DNA of 47,922 bases from Gallionellales bacterium RIFCSPLOWO2_02_FULL_59_110 (GTDB taxonomy: Bacteria > Pseudomonadota > Gammaproteobacteria > Burkholderiales > Gallionellaceae), in assembly GCA_001801215.1 (NCBI GenBank), contig MGXA01000025.1, forward strand, positions 1 through 47,922, written 5' to 3'. Each line of letters starts with the position of its first letter. The first letter of the stretch is position 1. Position numbers and translations under genes: made by a program. The notes beneath the pieces are model-generated. The model was not told the origin of the DNA. It saw only the letters and a list, made by a program, of their open reading frames with translations, and ran no database searches. This document shows, one piece after another, positions 27,058-35,059 of the stretch.

Positions 27058-27681
27058 ATGACTACAGATACGCCGCGTAGGAAGCGCCCTACGAAAACCG
27101 CCAAGGCAGATGTCGAAAAAATAGGCCTTGCCACCGCGCACCTGCACCGTTTGCTGAAAGAGCTTGGCCATACCCGCAGCCTGGAAAAATCCGCTTCCAC
27201 CATGCCGGATGCACGTGAACGTCTCTCTTTTATCGACAAGTCCATGCACGAAGCATCGGAAAAAACCATCAGCGCGGTTGAAACTACAATACCGTTGACC
27301 GGCGCGACCCGCGCCATCTGCAGCGACCTCTCGAACCGGCTGGCAGATGCGGCCTTCAGGGAAAACACGGCCCTCATCGAGGAGGCGATTTCCAGGCTTG
27401 GCGAGATCGCTGCCGCAGAAGAGGCCATCTACCGCAGCCTGCTGCACATTCTGGAAGCGCAGGAATTTCGCGATGTCGCGGGGCAAATGGTCAACAAGAT
27501 CGTGGGAGCAGCCGTCGAAGTAGAAAGCATTCTGCTCGACATTCTCAAGGAATACGCCCCCGACACCAGGGACTCGCTGATCGGATCGGAGGGGCTGACC
27601 GCCGGCCCGTCCCATAAGCCGGGCGGAAACACTGCCGGGCAGGACGACGTAGACGATTTACTTTCCTCGCTCGGGTTCTGA
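27058..27681 (+). CDS. CheZ-like protein phosphatase
   Basis: A 207-residue mainly helical protein. Two features match CheZ, the phosphatase that removes phosphate from CheY: the active-site helix with Asp and Gln in EFRDVAGQMVNKIV (E. coli CheZ has D143 and Q147 in the same spacing, about 138-142 here), and the C-terminal CheY-binding peptide DDVDDLLSSLGF. The middle and N terminus diverge, and the usual partner cheY is not next door, so it may serve a stand-alone receiver. ATG 27058 fits the domain start; the frame is open upstream but overlaps nothing recognisable. The gap from ccoS (26887-27057) holds no clear gene. Confidence 0.8.
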   Translation: MTTDTPRRKRPTKTAKADVEKIGLATAHLHRLLKELGHTRSLEKSASTMPDARERLSFIDKSMHEASEKTISAVETTIPLTGATRAICSDLSNRLADAAFRENTALIEEAISRLGEIAAAEEAIYRSLLHILEAQEFRDVAGQMVNKIVGAAVEVESILLDILKEYAPDTRDSLIGSEGLTAGPSHKPGGNTAGQDDVDDLLSSLGF

Positions 27682-27781
27682 CAGCACAGTTGGGCAAAAA
27701 GAAAGAGATGAAAGACATTGCCGGGAATTTTGCGGCGCATTCGGCGCAGGTCGGCTTTTGCAAAAAATGGCAGGCGGCGGC

Positions 27782-27862
27782 ATGGACATTGAAACAATAG
27801 TTATTTTGATCCTGCTCGCAGCCGGGTTGCAGCTGCGCCGCCGCGCCAGCCTGAAAAAATGA
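27782..27862 (+). CDS. Possible 26-residue membrane peptide
   Basis: A very short frame beginning MDIETIVILILLAAGLQLRRR: a hydrophobic stretch followed by a positive cluster, which would insert with its C terminus in the cytoplasm. Its TGA overlaps the first ATG of the rhomboid pseudogene as ATGA. No good ribosome binding site is visible. It could be a real small gene coupled to the protease gene, or chance. Confidence 0.25.
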   Translation: MDIETIVILILLAAGLQLRRRASLKK

Positions 27863-28504
27863 TGATGCACATTTCACAGCTTGCCGCTTGCCCTACACGC
27901 CGCGCCCTTCATGGCAAATGGTTATTCTGTCTGGCGATTGCCCTGGTTGCGTTAGCGGCGGCTTGCTGGCCGGACCGTTTGGCGTACTTGCGCTATGCCG
28001 CTCCGCTCTGATGGATGGGGAGTGGTGGCGCGTGGCGACCGCACATCTGGTGCATCTGAACATCACGCATTTGCTCCTGAATCTGCTCGGGTTGCTCCTG
28101 ATTTGCGAACTGCAATGGGGGAAATGCCACTGCGTCACGGCATCGGCCTGCTCGGCTTCTCCGGGGCGGCGGTCAGTGCCTGCCTGTGGTGGCTGCAACC
28201 GGAGCTTGCCTGGTACGCGGGGCTATCCGGCGCCCTGCATGGCTTGTGGATAGGCTGCATATTTTACGGATTGCAACACGCGGCGAACGTATCGCCGCGA
28301 TCGCGCCTTCATTATCTGGCGTGAGCCTTCCTGCTGACGGCCAAATTGATTCTGGAATTTTACGACGGCTCTGCGGCAAGCACCGCCCACCTGATAGGCG
28401 GCGAAGTGGTGAACGCATCCCACCTTTATGGCGCGCTGGCCGGGGCGGTGTATGCGCTGATACCGGAGCGCGCCAAACATGGCATTTCAAATAATGCGGC
28501 TTAA
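27859..28504 (+). pseudogene. Rhomboid-family intramembrane protease (rhombosortase-like), decayed
   Basis: Joining three frames rebuilds one rhomboid protein: an N-terminal part from ATG 27859 up to a TGA at 28009-28011; a second part in another frame with GEWWRVATAHLVHLNITHLLLN (about 28011-28120); a third with the serine motif YAGLSGALHGLW (about 28210-28250), then an in-frame TGA at 28322-28324 (probably from TGG) and the C-terminal histidine region ASHLYGALAGAVYAL. So there are two frameshifts and an internal stop. The size and H-then-GxSG pattern match rhombosortases, which process GlyGly-CTERM surface proteins. If the sequence is right the gene is dead; two nearby frameshifts could also come from sequencing error, but the extra stop argues for decay. 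Confidence 0.7.
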
Positions 28505-28535
28505 TCCGCGCTGCACCAAACGGAGGTTGCCAAAC

Positions 28536-29204
28536 TTAGCGGGGCGCTTTTCCATTTGCGAGCAAGGGCTGCAACAGTTTGTCGAAGTCCTTGGGCGGGA
28601 CATATTGCAGCACGGGTTTTTCTGCGCCGCCCAAGGTAATATCCAGGCCATGCTGCGGATACAGCCAATGCACCGCGCCGCTTTCCTTCTCGCTGATGCG
28701 CTGGCCCGGCTGGCCGAAACGCTTGAGGAAAATTTCTTCTTCGACCCGCACCGACGGCATATAGGTCAGGCCGCTGACCGGCAGCGCGCGCAGTCGCAAA
28801 ATATCTCCCGGCGCCGGCGTGATTTTCCTGCCGCCGCCGGTCGCGCTGATGCGCAGGCCGCGCTCATGCATGGCCTGCAATTCCGCTGCGGGAACGGCGA
28901 TAATGGCGACTATCCTGCCTTTCAAACCGGCCGGTTCGACCTGTTCGAAAAACATCTCGGCGACCAGTTGTCCGCCCGGCGACCTGAACAGGCTGTACTT
29001 GGCCTCCGCATGGAAACGTTGCTCCGTTTCGCCGCCTGTGCTCGACCCCAGTGTCAGGCCGAATATGCGGATCGTGTCCGGGGTGGGATGCTCGATTTGC
29101 CATGGCAGATCATTGTCCACGCCGGATTTTCCCGGCACAAAAAACGATCCCACGAAAATCAGGGCCGAAAGAATAGCGACGCTCCAGTACAGCTTGCGTT
29201 CCAT
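28536..29204 (-). CDS. Membrane-anchored hypothetical protein
   Basis: A 222-residue protein with an N-terminal membrane helix or uncleaved signal (LYWSVAILSALIFVGSFFVPG) and a soluble extracytoplasmic part with no domain I recognise (IEHPTPDTIRIFGLTLGSS, ILRLRALPVSGLTYMPS, LDITLGGAEKPVLQYVPPKDF). The composition is normal for a real gene. It is divergent from hemN with about 140 bases between. It could be an envelope protein; nothing in the context fixes a function. Confidence 0.7.
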   Translation of the reverse strand: MERKLYWSVAILSALIFVGSFFVPGKSGVDNDLPWQIEHPTPDTIRIFGLTLGSSTGGETEQRFHAEAKYSLFRSPGGQLVAEMFFEQVEPAGLKGRIVAIIAVPAAELQAMHERGLRISATGGGRKITPAPGDILRLRALPVSGLTYMPSVRVEEEIFLKRFGQPGQRISEKESGAVHWLYPQHGLDITLGGAEKPVLQYVPPKDFDKLLQPLLANGKAPR

Positions 29205-29346
29205 GGTTGCTATTTATGATCCTGCAAAAAAACGGGTTTGTGAGCCATCCGGCAAGTATGGTGCGGATTCTGGCATATATCCAACCGCTTGAGGCGACTA
29301 ACGGGCGGTAAACTGGCATAATGCTCAGCTCATTATGGAGAAGTTT

Positions 29347-30741
29347 ATGAATAAGGCAGTCAACCAACTGGTGGTGGATCTGGAGCTGATACGCAGGCTG
29401 GATAAAAACGGGCCGCGCTACACCTCCTATCCTACCGCAGACCGATTCAATGACACTTTCACGGCCGAAAGCTACCGGCAGTGGATAGAAAAACGTAAGG
29501 CGGAGGGTGGTGCCAAGCCGCTGTCGTTGTATATCCACATCCCGTTCTGCAACACGCTGTGTTTTTACTGCGCCTGCAACAAGATCATCACCAAGGATCG
29601 CAGCCAGTCCGCCGAATACGTGCGCTACCTGATCAAGGAAATGGAGATGCAGGCGGCATTGCTCGGGCCGGGACAGGTGGTCGAGCAGTTGCACTTCGGC
29701 GGCGGCACGCCGACCTTCATGAGCGACGACGAGTTCCGCCAGATCATGGCGGCGATCCGCCGTCATTTCAAACTGGTGGAGGACGGCGAATATTCGATCG
29801 AGATCGACCCGCGCAAGGTGAGCAATGAAACCATCGAGCTGCTCGGCAGCGAAGGCCTCAACCGCATCAGTGTCGGCGTGCAGGATTTCGACGCCGAGGT
29901 GCAGCGCGCGGTGAACCGCATCCAGAGCGAGGAAGAAACCTTGCGCATCATCCACGCGGCGCGCGCCAACGGCTTCAAGTCGGTGAGCATCGACCTGATC
30001 TACGGCCTGCCCAAGCAGACGCTGCAAGGCTTCGGCGCGACATTGGACAAGATCATCGCGGTCGATCCGGATCGCCTGTCGATCTACAATTACGCGCATA
30101 TGCCGACCATCTTCAAGCCGCAGCGCCGCATCCACGAGGATGACCTGCCCGCGCCGCAAACCAAGCTGGACATCCTCAGCATGGCGGTGAACAAGCTGAC
30201 CAAGGCGGGTTATGTCTATATCGGCATGGACCACTTCGCCAAACCGGAAGACGAACTCGCCGTGGCGCAGCGCCAGGGCAGGCTGCACCGCAACTTCCAA
30301 GGTTATTCGACACATTCCGATTGCGACCTCGTTGCGCTCGGTGTCAGCGCCATCGGCAAAATCGGCCCAACCTACAGCCAGAATTACCGCGAGGTGGAAG
30401 AGTATTATGTCGCGCTGGACAAGGATGAACTGCCCATCATGCGCGGCTTGGAACTGAACGCCGACGATCTGGTGCGGCGCGAGATCATCCAGGCGTTGAT
30501 GTGCCACTTCGAGATTTCAAAGAAGTCGTTCGACACCGGCTTCCAGATCGATTTTGACAGCTATTTTTCCACCGAAATGGGGGAACTGCGCGAATACGAA
30601 CAGGAAGGGCTGCTGGAAATTACACCGGAGCGGATCGGCGTTACGCCCAAGGGGCGCATGCTGATCCGCAACATCTGCATGGCGTTCGACAAATACCTGC
30701 GCACGCGCACCGAACATGCGCGCTATTCCAAGGTGATTTAA
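29347..30741 (+). CDS. hemN: Oxygen-independent coproporphyrinogen III dehydrogenase
   Basis: A 464-residue radical SAM enzyme that converts coproporphyrinogen III to protoporphyrinogen IX in haem synthesis without oxygen. The cluster motif CxxxCxxCxC is seen in IPFCNTLCFYCACNK, with HFGGGTPTF and SIEIDPRKVS following, and the HemN C-terminal domain is complete. Two ATGs are possible (29335 and 29347); the second is favoured because GGAGAA lies 7 bases before it. It suits a microaerobic cell, as does ccoI/ccoS. A perfect FNR box was not found upstream. Confidence 0.95.
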   Translation: MNKAVNQLVVDLELIRRLDKNGPRYTSYPTADRFNDTFTAESYRQWIEKRKAEGGAKPLSLYIHIPFCNTLCFYCACNKIITKDRSQSAEYVRYLIKEMEMQAALLGPGQVVEQLHFGGGTPTFMSDDEFRQIMAAIRRHFKLVEDGEYSIEIDPRKVSNETIELLGSEGLNRISVGVQDFDAEVQRAVNRIQSEEETLRIIHAARANGFKSVSIDLIYGLPKQTLQGFGATLDKIIAVDPDRLSIYNYAHMPTIFKPQRRIHEDDLPAPQTKLDILSMAVNKLTKAGYVYIGMDHFAKPEDELAVAQRQGRLHRNFQGYSTHSDCDLVALGVSAIGKIGPTYSQNYREVEEYYVALDKDELPIMRGLELNADDLVRREIIQALMCHFEISKKSFDTGFQIDFDSYFSTEMGELREYEQEGLLEITPERIGVTPKGRMLIRNICMAFDKYLRTRTEHARYSKVI

Positions 30742-30801
30742 CCGGGCGGCGGAGCCGCGTGCATTCGCCTTTACCTCCCCCGTCTTGCATAGGAGGCGAT
30801 C

Positions 30802-32919
30802 ATGAACAAAGCCCTTAAATACGTTGTGCTGGGTACGGTCGCCGTCGTTGGCGCCGTCGCAGCAGGCGCCGTATATCTGGCAGCGACCTTCGATCCCAAC
30901 GATTACAAGGATCGGATAGTCAAGGCGGTGAAGGATGGCGCGCAGCGCGATCTGCGCCTCGACGGCAAGATCGCGCTGACGTTCTTTCCAAACATCGGCG
31001 CGAATGTCGGCAAGGCATCGCTGTCTGAATTCAACAACGACAAGCAATTTGCCGCGATCGATTCGGCGCATGTCTCGCTGGCATTGCTGCCGCTGTTCTC
31101 CGGGCAGGCGGTGGTGGATAAAGTGACGCTGAGCGGCCTGCAAGTCGCGCTGGTGAAGCGCAAGGATGGCACGACCAATTTCGACGACCTGCTTGGCACA
31201 AAAGACGAAAAAGCGGCGGGGCAGCCCCCGTTAGCTGTCCCGCCGGTCAAGTTCGACATCGCCGCAGTGTCCGTCGAAAAAACCAGCCTGGATTACCGCG
31301 ACGAAACTACGGGTGCGCAATACGCCATCAAGGATTTGAACCTGCACACCGGGCGCATCGCCAACGGCGTGCCGGGCAAGATCGACCTGTCCGCCGCAGT
31401 GCAGGCCAGCCAGCCGAAACTGGATATCAATATCCAGCTGAAAACCACGCTGACTTTCGATCTGGAAAAGCAGCAATACCGTCTGGAAGGACTGGATTTG
31501 CAAGCTGGCGGCGCGGCGCTGGATATCGGCAACCTGAATGCCAAGGCGGGCGGCGATGTATATGCAGATATGGCAAAACAAGAATTCGGCGCACAGAAAC
31601 TCTTATTGAGCGCGACCGGTGCGCAAGCGCAAAATACTTTCGAGGCAACGCTTAATGTGCCCGAATTGCGCATCGCCGGGGACAAGTTTTCGGGCGACAA
31701 GCTCACGCTCGACCTGGTGGTAAAGCAGCCGGAGCAAACGTTCAAGGCGAGGCTCGCTTCGCCGTTGACCGGCAACATCGAGGCGCAACAATTCAGCCTT
31801 GCCGGCTTGGTGCTGGCGCTGAATGCGACCGGCGAAAGACTGCCGGGCAAATCGGTGAGCAGCGAGATGAAAGGCAGCGTGCGGGTCGATGCGGCTAAGC
31901 AGAGCGTGCAGGTCAAGCTGACTGGTGGCTTGTTGCAAAGCCAGGTCAAGGCCGAAATCGGCGTGGTCGGCTTCACCGAACCTGCGATCCATTTCGATGT
32001 GGAGATCGACCAGCTCGATGCCGATTTGTACCTGCCGAAAAAGGCCGAAGGAGCAACCAAGCCAGGCGAACAGCCCGAGCAGCCCATTGACCTGACTGCC
32101 TTGCGCAAACTTAATCTGGATGGCAGCCTGCGCATCGGTTCGCTCAAGGTAGCAAACATCAAATCCACCAACGTGCGCCTCGATGTGAAAGCGCGCAACG
32201 GCCAGGTAAACATAGCACCGCTGTCCGCCAATCTGTACCAGGGCAGCCTGAAAGGCAACCTGAGCGTGAACGCGCAGGCCACACCAAGCATCGCCATCAA
32301 TCAATCCCTCAGCGGCATCAATGTCGCGGCACTGACCAAGGATGCTGCCGATTTAGATACGCTGGAAGGCAAGGGCAATGTCGCCATGAACCTCGCGATG
32401 CAGGGCAACACCATCGCCGCGATGAAGAAGGCGCTCAACGGCACGATGTCGCTGAATCTCGCCGACGGCGCGATCAAGGGCATCAATATCGCCAAGAGCC
32501 TGCGAGAATTCGGCAAGGGCAATGCGGCGAAAACGCAGGGTGCCAACAAGGAGGAGAAAACCGACTTCAGCGAACTCAAGGCAAGCTTCAAGGTGAACAA
32601 CGGCGTGGCGCACAACGACGACCTGTCGCTGAAATCGCCGCTGCTGCGCCTGACCGGCAACGGCGACATCGACATCGGCCAGAGCAGCATGAATTACGTT
32701 GCCAAGGCCACGCTGGCCAAGACGCTGGAGGGGCAGGGCGGCAAGGATGCGGTCGGCGGCATCACCGTGCCGGTACGCGCCAGCGGCCCGTTTGCCGACC
32801 TGAAATACACGCTGGATTTTGGCGCGATGGTGGGCGAAGCGGCCAAGCAAAAGGTTGAGATGAAGAAGGAAGAGATCAAAACACGCTTGCAGGACAAACT
32901 CAAGGGGTTGTTCAGGTAG
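30802..32919 (+). CDS. AsmA family protein
   Basis: A 705-residue protein with an N-terminal membrane helix (VVLGTVAVVGAVAAGAVYLAATF) and a long periplasmic beta-rich part containing the AsmA signature (FDPNDYKDRIVKAVKDGAQRDLRLDGKIALTFFPNIG) and the C-terminal AsmA_2-type region (GTMSLNLADGAIKGINIAKSL). These belong to the repeating-beta-groove group thought to bridge inner and outer membrane and affect lipid or outer-membrane protein supply. A good ribosome binding site (AGGAGG) precedes ATG 30802. mutY follows on the same strand after a repeat, a frequent asmA-mutY pairing. Confidence 0.92.
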   Translation: MNKALKYVVLGTVAVVGAVAAGAVYLAATFDPNDYKDRIVKAVKDGAQRDLRLDGKIALTFFPNIGANVGKASLSEFNNDKQFAAIDSAHVSLALLPLFSGQAVVDKVTLSGLQVALVKRKDGTTNFDDLLGTKDEKAAGQPPLAVPPVKFDIAAVSVEKTSLDYRDETTGAQYAIKDLNLHTGRIANGVPGKIDLSAAVQASQPKLDINIQLKTTLTFDLEKQQYRLEGLDLQAGGAALDIGNLNAKAGGDVYADMAKQEFGAQKLLLSATGAQAQNTFEATLNVPELRIAGDKFSGDKLTLDLVVKQPEQTFKARLASPLTGNIEAQQFSLAGLVLALNATGERLPGKSVSSEMKGSVRVDAAKQSVQVKLTGGLLQSQVKAEIGVVGFTEPAIHFDVEIDQLDADLYLPKKAEGATKPGEQPEQPIDLTALRKLNLDGSLRIGSLKVANIKSTNVRLDVKARNGQVNIAPLSANLYQGSLKGNLSVNAQATPSIAINQSLSGINVAALTKDAADLDTLEGKGNVAMNLAMQGNTIAAMKKALNGTMSLNLADGAIKGINIAKSLREFGKGNAAKTQGANKEEKTDFSELKASFKVNNGVAHNDDLSLKSPLLRLTGNGDIDIGQSSMNYVAKATLAKTLEGQGGKDAVGGITVPVRASGPFADLKYTLDFGAMVGEAAKQKVEMKKEEIKTRLQDKLKGLFR

Positions 32920-32920
32920 C

Positions 32921-32990
32921 GTAGGGTGCCATAAGCGTAGCGCATTGCCCCGGATGCGCGGATTCATGCGGCGCAATGCCCGTTGGTTAT
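32921..32990. repeat. Dispersed intergenic repeat, copy A
   Basis: About 70 bases starting GTAGGGTGCCATAAGCGTAG and ending GCGCAATGCCCGTTGGTTAT. A closely related copy lies at 34459-34538 on the same strand, after mutY, so copies flank mutY on both sides. The words GCGCATTGC and GCGCAATGC can pair, giving a hairpin. Confidence 0.65.
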
Positions 32991-33061
32991 CTTGAAGAGG
33001 TTCTTGCACACCTCGGGTGTTGCGTCCTACATTTTTTGGTTCCGGCTTGGGCTTTCCACAT

Positions 33062-34153
33062 ATGTCCGATTTTTCCTCGCGCCTGATCCGCTGGCAGCGC
33101 ACCCATGGCCGCCACGACCTGCCGTGGCAGGGCGCGGACGCATACCGCGTATGGCTGTCCGAAATCATGTTGCAACAGACACAGGTTGCCACCGTCATTC
33201 CCTATTACCTGCGCTTCATCGCCGCCTTTCCGACTATCGCAGCACTTGCCGCCGCCAGCGAGGAGCAAGTGCTGACACACTGGAGCGGCCTCGGATACTA
33301 CGCGCGCGGGCGCAACCTGCACCGTGCCGCACAGATCATCGTGGAAATACATCGCGGCGAATTTCCGCGCAAATACGAACAGATAGCCGAATTGCCCGGC
33401 ATCGGTCGCTCCACCGCCGCCGCGATCTGTGCGCTGGCCTGGCACGAGCGCCGCGCAATCCTCGACGGCAACGTCAGACGCGTGCTGGCGCGCTATCGCG
33501 GTATCGAGGGATGGGCAGGGGAGAAGAAGGTAGAAGAACAACTCTGGGAACAGGCAGAAGCCTTACTCACTCTCCCTTGCAGGGGTAGGGGTGGGGAGGG
33601 AGCAGGCTCTTTGAAAAGTAACGACATCGCCACCTATACCCAAGCCCTCATGGACCTGGGTGCGACCGTTTGTACTCGCAGCCGCCCCAGATGCGCAGTC
33701 TGTCCGGTGCAGGCGGATTGCGTGGCCATGCAGACAGACCGTATAGCCGAACTGCCCACGCCGCGCCCGAAAAAGGCCGTACCGGAAAGACACGCCACCT
33801 TCCTGCTGCTGACGCACGGCAACGACATCCTGCTGGAGAAACGCCCCGGCAGCGGCATCTGGGGCGGACTGTGGTGCCTGCCGCAGTTCGAGGATGAGAT
33901 TGCGGCGAGAGATTGGTTCTTGCGCAATGGCATGGAGGCGAGGGACGGCGAGAGGTTGGCGACGTTCACGCATACCTTTACGCATTTCAAGTTGCATATC
34001 ACGCCGTTGAAGGTTGAGCTTGCGCGTAAGCCGTTGCGGGTGGAGCAGGTGGGAAGTGTGTGGCTGGAGGTGGGGGAGGCGTTGGGGGCGGCGATACCGA
34101 CGCCGGTACGCAGCGTGCTTCTGCAACTCCACCGTAGGATGGGTGGAGCGTAG
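33062..34153 (+). CDS. mutY: A/G-specific adenine glycosylase (MutY) with an unusual linker
   Basis: A 363-residue repair glycosylase that removes adenine mispaired with 8-oxoguanine. The catalytic Glu is in LSEIMLQQTQV, the helix-hairpin-helix in ELPGIGRSTAAAI, catalytic Asp in ILDGNVRRVLAR, the [4Fe-4S] ligands in CTRSRPRCAVCPVQADC (C-x6-C-x2-C-x5-C), and a C-terminal NUDIX-like 8-oxoG recognition domain (KRPGSGIWGGLWCLPQ). Between LLTL and NDIATYTQALMDLGA there are about 14 extra residues (PCRGRGGEGAGSLKS, around 172-187), translated from a C/G-rich repeat-like stretch (about 33568-33620). The reading frame stays open, so the enzyme may still work. ATG 33062 begins the conserved N terminus. 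Confidence 0.94.
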   Translation: MSDFSSRLIRWQRTHGRHDLPWQGADAYRVWLSEIMLQQTQVATVIPYYLRFIAAFPTIAALAAASEEQVLTHWSGLGYYARGRNLHRAAQIIVEIHRGEFPRKYEQIAELPGIGRSTAAAICALAWHERRAILDGNVRRVLARYRGIEGWAGEKKVEEQLWEQAEALLTLPCRGRGGEGAGSLKSNDIATYTQALMDLGATVCTRSRPRCAVCPVQADCVAMQTDRIAELPTPRPKKAVPERHATFLLLTHGNDILLEKRPGSGIWGGLWCLPQFEDEIAARDWFLRNGMEARDGERLATFTHTFTHFKLHITPLKVELARKPLRVEQVGSVWLEVGEALGAAIPTPVRSVLLQLHRRMGGA

Positions 34154-34169
34154 CGATACCCATCAATCA

Positions 34170-34458
34170 AAATCAAAACCGTCGGGGGTTGCCCGACAGC
34201 AAGTTCCTTTCTTTTGCTTCGCCAAAAGAAAGGAACCAAAGAAAAGGCGACCCCAGCTTGCCGCCGCTACGCGGTTCCCTCGACCAGAAACAAACTAGCG
34301 GGGCTGCGCAACTCGCACGATCCGCTACGCGGCCACGTGCTCAAACAGTGCTCGCCTAACATCACCGCTAGTTTGCTTCTGATCGAGGCGGCGCACAGGG
34401 GGAGGAAATTCAAAACCGTAAGCCCTGATGGCGTGCAATGCCCGCCATGCTTGTTTTG
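34170..34458. repeat. Large palindromic intergenic element after mutY
   Basis: No convincing gene here. It contains a perfect 12-bp hairpin (TCCTTTCTTTTG, loop CTTCGC, CAAAAGAAAGGA; about 34203-34232). It also contains a long inverted repeat: arm 34279-34301 (CTCGACCAGAAACAAACTAG...) pairs with 34365-34387 with only two mismatches over 23 bases around a 63-base loop. This looks like a dispersed structured repeat family common in proteobacterial genomes, not a protein gene. Confidence 0.6.
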
Positions 34459-34538
34459 TGGGGTGCAATAAGCATAGCGCATTGCACCGAATGCAAATTA
34501 CATACGGCGCAATGCCCGTTGGTTATTGCGCCCTACGC
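34459..34538. repeat. Dispersed intergenic repeat, copy B
   Basis: Begins GTGGGGTGCAATAAGCATAG and ends CGCAATGCCCGTTGGTTATT followed by GCGCCCTACG, whose complement resembles the start, so the whole unit can fold back on itself. Same family as copy A at 32921-32990. It ends four bases before the stop of the minus-strand gene at 34543. Confidence 0.65.
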
Positions 34539-34542
34539 GAGC

Positions 34543-35058
34543 TTATGATTGCAAATCGACTTCTTGATTTGCGTACAGATGTCGAAGGAAGTCAATCTCA
34601 ACCTGCCGATGCTGCCATCCCACTAGTGAGCCAGATGGAAAAAGCTCAGCGTTGGAATTGTTAATGGGAATGTAATTCGGAAAATCTTTTTTTCGGTTCT
34701 GCTCGGCTGTCATCAGCACTGTCTCATCATTCTTGAGAAAGATATGAATGAACTCATCAAGCATGATTGGCGTAGGGCGGTCGAATAATTGGCGGGCTGT
34801 CTCTACGCGGTTGATCTTATGCCCGCGCTGGATTAATCGAGGAGGGCGCTTAAAGTTATTTTGCTTAAACAGATCAAGTGCTTCTGGAGTGACGCCAACG
34901 ACCTTCCATGACCAAGGTTTGCTTCCCATGAGCGCAGTCAGCAACCGGGTTGTGTCGTTGTCGCGAAACCCCTCTGGGCACGTTTGTTTGGCATTGAAGA
35001 TAGCCACGTAAACTGAGTGGAGTGCTGCGCGGAGGTTGTTGTCGGCGTGAATTGCCAT
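34543..35058 (-). CDS. Hypothetical protein coupled to ubiX
   Basis: A 171-residue soluble protein, no signal peptide or membrane segment; visible text includes TRLLTALMGSKPWSWKVVGVTPEAL and TPIMLDEFIHIFLKNDETVLMTAEQN. I do not recognise the family. Its ATG lies one base after the ubiX stop, and a run of eight G in the last ubiX codons stands right before it. Loss of one G would fuse the two genes in frame. It is AT-richer than ubiX, so it may be a late arrival. Confidence 0.55.
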   Translation of the reverse strand: MAIHADNNLRAALHSVYVAIFNAKQTCPEGFRDNDTTRLLTALMGSKPWSWKVVGVTPEALDLFKQNNFKRPPRLIQRGHKINRVETARQLFDRPTPIMLDEFIHIFLKNDETVLMTAEQNRKKDFPNYIPINNSNAELFPSGSLVGWQHRQVEIDFLRHLYANQEVDLQS

Positions 35059-35059
35059 T

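Noticed and set aside
29281-29325. FNR box before hemN
   Set aside because: TTGAGGCGACTAA lacks the second half-site (ATCAA); similarity is too weak to claim.
29110-30507. 465-codon minus-strand frame
   Set aside because: Antisense to hemN, which has all its cluster and domain motifs.
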